5,989 nt of DNA from Planctomycetota bacterium (GTDB lineage Bacteria; Planctomycetota; UBA1135; GCA-002686595), in assembly GCA_028823185.1 (NCBI GenBank), contig JAPKBY010000120.1, forward strand, positions 1 to 5,989, given 5' to 3'. Under the pieces are notes generated by a model. That model was given only the letters and a program-made list of their open reading frames with translations. It was not told the origin of the DNA and did no database searches. Positions 1 to 5,296 of the stretch are shown here, in pieces (the first letter of the stretch is position 1; the number at the start of each line of letters is the position of its first letter). The position numbers and the translations under genes were made by a program.

Positions 1-558
1 GGCGCAGACGCAGGCGACACCGAGTACAAGGGCGTCAAGTCGACGAGCGGCGCAGACGTCGCGATGATCCTCGAGTCAGCCCAGAGCGTGATCATCGTCC
101 CGGGTTATGGGATGGCTGTGGCGCAAGCACAGCACAAGGTGCAGGAGCTCGCCAGCGTGCTGGAAGCTGATGAGATCAAGGTGCGCTATGCGATCCACCC
201 GGTCGCAGGCCGCATGCCTGGACATATGAACGTCCTCTTAGCTGAGGCCAATGTTCCTTATGAGCAGCTCTTCGAGCTCGATCAGATCAACTCGGAGTTC
301 AAGAACACCGACGTCGTGATCGTCATCGGGGCCAACGACGTCTGTAACCCCGTCGCTTATGACGAGGGCTCGGCGATCACGGGTATGCCGGTACTGGACG
401 TGTGGGATGCGCGCACGGTCATCGTCGTGAAGCGCTCGCTGTCGGCTGGATATGCAGGGATCAAGAACCCGCTCTTCGAGCGTGACAACGCGCTGATGTT
501 CTTCGCTGACGGAAAAGTCGCCGTCGAAGAGACCATCCGCGAGTACAAAGACCTCTAG
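1..558 (+). CDS. pntB: NAD(P) transhydrogenase subunit beta, C-terminal part (NADP(H)-binding domain III)
   Basis: This is the 3' end of a gene that enters from the left edge: 185 codons, in frame from base 1, ending in TAG at 556-558. PntB is the membrane subunit of the proton-translocating transhydrogenase, which couples hydride transfer between NAD(H) and NADP(H) to proton movement across the cytoplasmic membrane. Only the soluble domain III is visible. It matches E. coli PntB closely from memory: the nucleotide-binding fold motif GYGMAVAQAQ (window residues 35-44), then VAGRMPGHMNVLLAEA, then GANDVCNP (110-117), then KRS (144-146), which in the family contacts the 2'-phosphate of NADP, and GYAGIKNPLF near the end. 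The membrane helices of domain II lie upstream of the window. An ATG at 64 is in frame but is internal, because homology continues to the left of it. The gene appears to end its own transcription unit, since a terminator-like hairpin overlaps its stop codon. Confidence 0.96.
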   Translation, partial: GADAGDTEYKGVKSTSGADVAMILESAQSVIIVPGYGMAVAQAQHKVQELASVLEADEIKVRYAIHPVAGRMPGHMNVLLAEANVPYEQLFELDQINSEFKNTDVVIVIGANDVCNPVAYDEGSAITGMPVLDVWDARTVIVVKRSLSAGYAGIKNPLFERDNALMFFADGKVAVEETIREYKDL

Positions 559-581
559 GGGGCCCTAGGGGGCGCTTTTTT
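555..581 (+). terminator. Probable intrinsic terminator after pntB
   Basis: The sequence around and after the pntB stop contains the inverted repeat CTAGG (555-559) / CCTAG (564-568), and an alternative GC-rich stem GCCC (562-565) / GGGC (570-573). Six T residues follow at 576-581. The T-run also sits in the loop of a second short hairpin, GCGCT (572-576) / AGCGC (582-586). The stems are short, so strength is uncertain, but position and T-run fit a rho-independent terminator separating pntB from the pst operon. Confidence 0.55.
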
Positions 582-602
582 AGCGCGAAGATCGCACCAG
601 AC

Positions 603-636
603 CTTCACAGCTTCTTCATCAAAGAGCGGGTAAATT
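603..636 (+). promoter_or_regulatory. Candidate Pho box and -10 element of the pst operon promoter
   Basis: Two similar 7-mers, CTTCACA (603-609) and CTTCATC (614-620), are separated by four bases, giving the 11-base period of PhoB/PhoP direct-repeat operators. Exactly ten bases after the second half-site comes TAAATT (631-636), a fair -10 hexamer, and no good -35 is visible at the normal spacing. This is the layout of the E. coli pstS promoter, where the Pho box replaces the -35. The half-sites are diverged from the E. coli consensus CTGTCAT, so the assignment rests mainly on spacing and on lying directly upstream of pstS. If correct, transcription would start near 643 and leave a leader of about 75 bases. 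Confidence 0.42.
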
Positions 637-718
637 TCTGCTCAGACAGCGGGTCGAGAACACCTTCAGGAGAAGGCTTCCCCCGGGGTTTTGTAAGGAC
701 ACACACAAAGAGAAAGCG

Positions 719-1588
719 ATGAAGCTCTACACAGCACTCACCCTCGCCGTCCTGGCGACCCTCACCTCTTGCGGCGGCAACGTCAATGGCGGTAACCGTA
801 CGGTCATCCAGAACAAGGGCTCGGACACGCTCGTCAACGTGGCACAGACCTGGGCAGAGGAATACAGGAAGATTCATCCCGACTGCGCCGTCGCTGTCAG
901 CGGCGGTGGCTCGGGGACAGGGATCGCAGCGATGATCAACGGCACGGTCGACATCGCTAACTCGAGCCGGGTGATGAAAGAGAGAGAGTTGAAGATGGCG
1001 CGCGACAACGGGAACAATCCTGTCCCGTTCATCGTCGGCTATGACGCTCTCGCCGTCTTTGTGCACAAGGACAACCCGATCGAGTCCATCACGATTGAGC
1101 AGCTCGCGGCCATCTACGGTGAAGGCGGTGAGATCACCCGTTGGAGCCAGCTCGGGATCACGGTGCCCGGAGCATCGGGAGACGAGATGGTGCGAGTCAG
1201 CCGTCAGAACAACTCTGGCACCTACGCGTATTTCCGTGAGGCGGTCTTGGGCAGGGAGGGGAACTACAAGCTGGGGTCACTCGACATGCACGGGTCCAAG
1301 GACGTGGTTGAGCTCGTTATGAACACACCCAGCGCGATCGGTTACTCGGGGCTCGCCTACGCGACCGAGCATGTGAAGGTCGTGCCGGTGTCGATTGAGG
1401 GCGGGGCGCCTGTCGTGCCCACTGTGGATTCAGCTGGTAATGGCAGCTATCCGATCGCGCGGCCCCTGTTTATGTACACAGTCGGAGAGCCAGAGGGCGC
1501 GGTGAAGGACTACATGGACTGGATCCTCTCTGATGTCGGACAGCAGATCCTTCTTAAGAAAGGCTACGCGCCGGTTGGGAAGCTCTGA
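719..1588 (+). CDS. pstS: Phosphate ABC transporter substrate-binding lipoprotein PstS
   Basis: This is the phosphate-binding protein of the Pst importer, 289 residues. The N-terminus is a lipoprotein signal: Lys2, a hydrophobic run, then lipobox LTSC with the lipidated cysteine at residue 18, so the mature protein should be membrane-anchored rather than free in the periplasm. The PBP-fold phosphate ligand loops are all present: GSDT (34-37), SGGGSGTG (61-68), DIANSSR (78-84) and RQNNSGTY (162-169). The last matches the family's Arg plus Ser-Gly-Thr anion-binding turn. The length is typical of the shorter PstS group and smaller than E. coli PstS. The ATG at 719 is chosen because it gives a correctly placed signal peptide. 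The ribosome site is weak: AAGGA at 695-699 is rather distant, and only a purine-rich stretch lies close. It is the first gene of the pst operon, with a candidate Pho box upstream and the phoU fusion gene 30 bases downstream. Confidence 0.95.
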   Translation: MKLYTALTLAVLATLTSCGGNVNGGNRTVIQNKGSDTLVNVAQTWAEEYRKIHPDCAVAVSGGGSGTGIAAMINGTVDIANSSRVMKERELKMARDNGNNPVPFIVGYDALAVFVHKDNPIESITIEQLAAIYGEGGEITRWSQLGITVPGASGDEMVRVSRQNNSGTYAYFREAVLGREGNYKLGSLDMHGSKDVVELVMNTPSAIGYSGLAYATEHVKVVPVSIEGGAPVVPTVDSAGNGSYPIARPLFMYTVGEPEGAVKDYMDWILSDVGQQILLKKGYAPVGKL

Positions 1589-1618
1589 TCTGAGCGTCGG
1601 ACTAGTTAAGCTCAAGCT

Positions 1619-2680
1619 ATGACTCACTACGAAGAGAGACTCGAACGGGACCTTGGAAAGCTCGAGAAGAGGATAAGAAGGATGGGTGGTGCCGTTGTCG
1701 GCGCTGTCCGCTCTGCGACTAAATCTGCCCTCACGCGTGACGAGGCTCTCGCCACTCAGACCATCTTGGGTGACCTGCCAATCAACAGGCAGGCTCGAGA
1801 GCTTGATCACCGCTGCCACATCTTTATTGCGCGACACCTCCCGAGCGCAGGGCATCTCCGCTATGTCTCCTCCGCCATGCGCCTCTCTAAGACCTTGGAG
1901 CGCGTCGGTGACTATGCCGAGACGATGTCTCGGGCCTCAGTCCAATTGATGGCGCCGCCACCGGAGTCGGTCAGGGAAGACATTGAGATGATGGGGCGGC
2001 ATGCGGCGAACACCTTGGAGCTCTCTCTCGAGGCTTACTGTGACGGGAGCGTAGAGAAAGCACGCGCGACTCGTGCGGTGGTCGGACAGTACGGGTCGAC
2101 CTTCGACAAGGTCTTCACGGACTTAGTCGCGGCTGGCAAGTCTGGGACCCAGCCGATGGAAGATCTCTTCGCTTTGATGGCGATCTTCAATCGCCTTGAG
2201 CGGATCCTTCATCAAGCAAAGAACATCTGTGAGCAGACGCTCTTCTGCGTGACGGGCGAGAAGAAGGATGAGAAGACCTTTGATGTCCTCTTTGTAGACA
2301 GCCGAAACGCCGGAGCGAGCGCGCTCGCTGAATATTACTGCCGTAAGGCGTATCCGGAGGCTGGGACCTTCGAGAGCGCTGGTTGGGACGCGGTCGAGAG
2401 GCCAGACAAGAAGTTCATCGAGTATGCGGACACGCTGGGCTTAGACCTTCGTGATGTAGAGCCGCGCTCATTCGAAGAGGTCCTGACGCAGGTCGCAGAC
2501 TATGACCTCGTGATCGATCTCGCCGGGGGTGTGCGAAAGCATCTCAAGCGGATTCCTTTTCACACAGTCATCCTCTCTTGGCCGCTCGCCAATCGCGATG
2601 ATCCGGCTGCTGTTTTTGAGCAGCTCTCTCCTCAGCTCAGTGACCTGATGGAGTTGTTGCGCGGAGAGGAAGAGGACTGA
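1619..2680 (+). CDS. PhoU-like phosphate signalling protein fused to a degenerate low-molecular-weight phosphatase-like domain
   Basis: This 353-residue protein is longer than a standard PhoU (about 220-240 residues). Residues 1-215 are the two helical PhoU repeats. The first has the hallmark LERVGDYAE (93-101), whose acidic residues belong to the family's metal-binding motif. The equivalent in the second repeat reads LERILHQAKN (193-202), so the Gly-Asp is lost. After a short charged linker (212-219), residues 221-350 read as a low-molecular-weight tyrosine phosphatase/ArsC-like alpha-beta domain: FDVLFVDSRNAGAS (221-234), SAGWDA, a Gly-Leu-Asp-Leu helix end, YDLVIDL, and a late WPLANRDDP with Asp328-Pro329 where the family has its general-acid Asp-Pro. 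The P-loop C-x5-R has Asp227 for Cys and Ala233 for Arg, so catalysis is not expected. PhoU proteins restrain Pst transport and signal to PhoR. The appended domain may bind a ligand or partner (inference). The gene sits between pstS and pstC. The ATG at 1619 is preferred because an in-frame stop lies just upstream. Confidence 0.88.
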   Translation: MTHYEERLERDLGKLEKRIRRMGGAVVGAVRSATKSALTRDEALATQTILGDLPINRQARELDHRCHIFIARHLPSAGHLRYVSSAMRLSKTLERVGDYAETMSRASVQLMAPPPESVREDIEMMGRHAANTLELSLEAYCDGSVEKARATRAVVGQYGSTFDKVFTDLVAAGKSGTQPMEDLFALMAIFNRLERILHQAKNICEQTLFCVTGEKKDEKTFDVLFVDSRNAGASALAEYYCRKAYPEAGTFESAGWDAVERPDKKFIEYADTLGLDLRDVEPRSFEEVLTQVADYDLVIDLAGGVRKHLKRIPFHTVILSWPLANRDDPAAVFEQLSPQLSDLMELLRGEEED

Positions 2681-2682
2681 GC

Positions 2683-3618
2683 ATGGGCGCACTCCGGGAG
2701 GAGTCGGCTCAGCGCGGGATCGAGGACCGAATCGACGCCGCGTGGGTTTGGGACCGCATCGCGAAAGCTGTGATCTTCATTGGGGGGATCTCGGCGATCG
2801 TCTTTGTGATCTCTATCTTCATCTTCGTCGCCAAAGAGGGGCTCGGGTTCGCGCTCTTCGACCTGGACAAATCCCAGTTCTTTGGTTCTCCAGCTTGGCG
2901 GCCGACCTCGGAACCTGAACCACAGTTCGGAGCGCTCGCCTTGATGGCCGGGACTGCGAGCGTGACAGGCTTCGCGATGCTCATCGCCGTTCCCTTTTCG
3001 CTCGGTTCAGCGATCTACATCAGCGAGTTCGCCACGGGTCGTAAGCGTGAGTATCTCAAGATCCTCGTAGAGCTCCTCGCGGCGATCCCCTCTGTGGTGT
3101 GGGGCTTTATCGGGCTCACGATCATGAACCCGCTCATCATCCAGGTCTTCAACGTGCCGGTCGGGCTCACGATCTTGAACGCCGGCGTGATCCTTGGGCT
3201 CATGGCTGCGCCCATCATGACGACGATCGCCGAGGACGCTCTCAAGGCTGTCCCCGATGGATATCGTGAGGCTGCCGAGGCGATGGGCGCGACGCGCTGG
3301 CAGGTGATCCGCTGGGTCGTCCTGCCCTCAGCCAAGAAGGGCCTCGTGGCAGCGATTCTCTTGGGTGTCGGGCGAGGCTTCGGTGAGACGATGGCTGTCT
3401 TGATGGCCTCGGGGCACGCGATCAACTTGCCTACGAGCCCCTTCGACTCCGTGCGCGCCCTCACGGCGACGATCGCGTCCGAGCTGGGTGAGACGGCGCG
3501 AGGGTCCGAGCATTACAAGGCGCTCTTCACCTTGGGGATCCTGCTCTTCCTCGTCACATTTACGATCAACCTCTTGGCTGACATCCTCGTTCGCGGACGC
3601 AAGGGGAAGAAGGCATGA
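2683..3618 (+). CDS. pstC: Phosphate ABC transporter permease PstC
   Basis: This is one of the two membrane subunits that form the phosphate channel in the cytoplasmic membrane; 311 residues, normal for PstC. Six hydrophobic segments are visible at roughly 28-50, 82-112, 124-146, 159-184, 220-243 and 279-300. A periplasmic stretch carrying the family-typical Trp-Arg-Pro then Phe-Gly pattern (72-83) follows the first. IPSVVWGF (135-142) and GRGFGETMAV (229-238) are PstC signatures. The EAA coupling loop, YREAAEAMGATRWQVIR (194-210), docks on the ATPase. The start ATG follows the phoU-fusion stop by two bases. AGAGG at 2671-2675, seven bases ahead, is a good ribosome site lying inside the preceding gene, so translation is probably coupled. 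PstC pairs with PstA encoded next. The N-terminal 25 residues are charged and cytosolic, with no signal peptide. Confidence 0.95.
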   Translation: MGALREESAQRGIEDRIDAAWVWDRIAKAVIFIGGISAIVFVISIFIFVAKEGLGFALFDLDKSQFFGSPAWRPTSEPEPQFGALALMAGTASVTGFAMLIAVPFSLGSAIYISEFATGRKREYLKILVELLAAIPSVVWGFIGLTIMNPLIIQVFNVPVGLTILNAGVILGLMAAPIMTTIAEDALKAVPDGYREAAEAMGATRWQVIRWVVLPSAKKGLVAAILLGVGRGFGETMAVLMASGHAINLPTSPFDSVRALTATIASELGETARGSEHYKALFTLGILLFLVTFTINLLADILVRGRKGKKA

Positions 3619-4520
3619 GCGTTAAGCAGCACCAGATCACGAGCTTCGAGGCTCAGCCGCTCGACCTTAAGAACCGCCGGAATGAGCGGCTCGTCCGCTT
3701 CTTCTTGGGGTGGGTGACGATGCTCTTGATCCTCCCGGTCTTGCTCATCCTGGGCGTCTTGATCTACAAGGGCTCTCCGGCGCTCTCGTGGGCGTTCTTC
3801 ACCGAGATGCCCCGCGATGGGATGACGGCTGGAGGGATCTTGCCGGCGCTCATCGGGACCTTGTGGCTCGTCGGTGTCGCGCTGACGGCCGCTGTGCCCT
3901 TGGGGATAGCCGCTGCCATTTACCTGTCGGAGTATGCGCCGGACAACATGCTCACGCGGATCATCAACCTCGCGATCATCAATCTCGCGGGGGTCCCCTC
4001 GATCGTGCACGCCCTCTTCGGGCTGGGCGCATTCGTTATCTTCTTGAAGCCCTTAACGGGTGGAACGTGCATCCTCGCAGCGAGCTTGACCCTCGCCATC
4101 ATGACCTTGCCGGTCGTCATCGTGTCGACCCGGGAGTCTCTACAGGCTGTCCCCCGACAATTCCGTGAGGCTTGCTGGAGCCTCGGTGCGACCAGGTGGC
4201 AGACGATCCGAAAGGTCGTCCTCCCCAACTCCATCAGCGGGATCCTGACCGGCGTGATCATTCAGGTCTCTATGACGGTCGGAGAGACGGCGCCGATCAT
4301 GTACACGGGGGCGGTCACCTACGTTGCGTTCCTGCCAGAGAGCTTTACTGATGAGACGATGGCCTTGAGTCTTCACCTCTACAACCTGGCGTTTGTCATG
4401 CAGGATGTCCCTGAGTCGCTCCCTTTCGGGGTCGCGCTTGCACTGGTCGGAGTCGTGCTCACCTTGAACTCGGCCTCGATCGCGTTTCGGATGCACCTGA
4501 GGGGGAAGAAGAAGTGGTAG
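3615..4520 (+). CDS. pstA: Phosphate ABC transporter permease PstA
   Basis: This is the second channel subunit of the Pst importer, 301 residues. Hydrophobic segments lie at about 29-51, 75-104, 115-142, 152-172, 207-222 and 269-291. The family motifs AGVPSIVHALFGLGAF (125-140) and MTVGETAPIMYTG (220-232) are present. The coupling loop is FREACWSLGATRWQTIRK (183-200), the PstA version of the EAA motif that contacts a PstB subunit. The start ATG overlaps the pstC stop in ATGA (4 bases), and the purine-rich run AAGGGGAAGAAGG (3601-3613) supplies the ribosome site, so coupled translation with pstC is likely. The C-terminus is a short basic cytoplasmic tail. In this operon the PstC-PstA heterodimer would face two different ATPases, so each coupling loop may have its own preferred partner (inference). 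Confidence 0.95.
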   Translation: MSVKQHQITSFEAQPLDLKNRRNERLVRFFLGWVTMLLILPVLLILGVLIYKGSPALSWAFFTEMPRDGMTAGGILPALIGTLWLVGVALTAAVPLGIAAAIYLSEYAPDNMLTRIINLAIINLAGVPSIVHALFGLGAFVIFLKPLTGGTCILAASLTLAIMTLPVVIVSTRESLQAVPRQFREACWSLGATRWQTIRKVVLPNSISGILTGVIIQVSMTVGETAPIMYTGAVTYVAFLPESFTDETMALSLHLYNLAFVMQDVPESLPFGVALALVGVVLTLNSASIAFRMHLRGKKKW

Positions 4521-5296
4521 AGCAATCCAAAGCCCTCGCGCCTCTGGAGAAGGTCCGGGTGAGGAACCTGACGATCCGGTATGGGGACACGGTCGCCCTC
4601 AAGGACGCCTCCTTCGAGGTCCGTGAGAACGAGGTCTTCGGGATCATCGGACCAGCTAACAGCGGCAAGACCTCCTTCCTGCGAGCGATCAATCGCATGG
4701 ATGAGATGACGAGCGGAATGCACGTCTCTGGAGAGGTGATCTTCAACGGCAAGGACGTGAGCGAATGGCGCAACCTCTACGCTCTGCGGAGTCGCATCGG
4801 CGTGGTGTTCCCTCTGCCTGTGGGTCTTCCGATGTCGATCTACCAGAACGTCGCCTTTGCCGCCAAGCTGCGCGGAGTGAAGAAGAAGGCAAACCTCGAT
4901 GAGGTCGTAGAGCGCTGTCTCACGCGTGCCGCGCTCTGGGACGAGGTGAAGGACCGACTCAACTCTCTCGGGAGCCTTCTCTCAGGAGGTCAGCAGCAGC
5001 GCCTTACGATCGCGCGCGCTCTCTCTCAGGAGCCGGAGTTGCTGCTCCTCGACGAGTTCTCTATCGCAGTCGATCCGGTCACGACGATGCGCATCGAGGA
5101 TGTGCTCAAGGAGCTCAAGTCGGAGATGACGATCATCCTCGTGACGAATCTTGTCCAGCAGGCGCGGCGCCTCGCTGACCGGACCGCGTTCTTTTTGAAC
5201 GGCGAGGTCGTCGAGGTCGGCGACACCGCCGAGCTCTTCAAACGGAACACCAAGGACCAGCGTACTACGGACTATCTGGAGGGGCGCTTTGGTTAA
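4514..5296 (+). CDS. pstB: PstB-type ATP-binding subunit 1, with altered Q-loop and H-loop
   Basis: This is an ABC ATPase of the phosphate-importer family, 260 residues, collinear with E. coli PstB to the C-terminal GRFG (GRYG there). Retained: Walker A GPANSGKT (46-53, Lys52), signature LSGGQQQR (156-163), Walker B LLLLDE (176-181, catalytic Glu181) and the D-loop aspartate (Asp187). Altered: the Q-loop glutamine is Pro100, in VVFPLPVGLPMSIY where relatives have VFQ-x-P. The H-loop histidine is Asn212, in VTNLVQQA versus VTHNMQQA; the Asn codon AAT is one base from His CAT. DEP-x-SALD is changed to DEFSIAVD. Such losses usually cripple ATP hydrolysis at the site built by this subunit, while its signature can still serve a partner. 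The GTG start overlaps the pstA stop by 7 bases. AGGGGG at 4500-4505 precedes it, and the next ATG is deep inside the domain. The partner is inferred to be the ATPase encoded next. Confidence 0.93.
   Translation: MVEQSKALAPLEKVRVRNLTIRYGDTVALKDASFEVRENEVFGIIGPANSGKTSFLRAINRMDEMTSGMHVSGEVIFNGKDVSEWRNLYALRSRIGVVFPLPVGLPMSIYQNVAFAAKLRGVKKKANLDEVVERCLTRAALWDEVKDRLNSLGSLLSGGQQQRLTIARALSQEPELLLLDEFSIAVDPVTTMRIEDVLKELKSEMTIILVTNLVQQARRLADRTAFFLNGEVVEVGDTAELFKRNTKDQRTTDYLEGRFG

Noticed and set aside
663..676. A small hairpin CCTTC / GAAGG with a four-base loop in the presumed pstS leader, considered as a riboswitch or attenuator
   Set aside because: A five-pair stem is too short to distinguish from chance, there is no terminator-like T-run, and it lies far from the start codon.
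605..1066. A 153-codon minus-strand open frame covering the pst promoter region and the start of pstS
   Set aside because: It overlaps the signal-peptide region of a well-supported gene, and its product resembles no family I recognise.
1582..1595. A GCTC / GAGC inverted repeat across the pstS stop codon, considered as a terminator or processing site between pstS and the phoU fusion gene
   Set aside because: It has only four base pairs and no T-run, so it cannot be told apart from background.
2320..2337. The LMW-phosphatase-like P-loop region considered as an active arsenate reductase or tyrosine phosphatase
   Set aside because: The required Cys is absent from the loop and the Arg position is Ala, so enzymatic activity of the normal type is not supported.
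3513..4010. A 165-codon minus-strand open frame opposite the pstC end and pstA
   Set aside because: Its Arg, Asp, Glu and His content is that of an antisense shadow of hydrophobic membrane helices. It has no motif and no ribosome site that stands out.
4514..5296. The idea that pstB1 is a decaying pseudogene
   Set aside because: It is full length with no frameshift. Walker A, signature, Walker B and the C-terminal family end are intact, and the lost residues are exactly those complemented by PstB2. Selective change fits better than random decay, though not proven.
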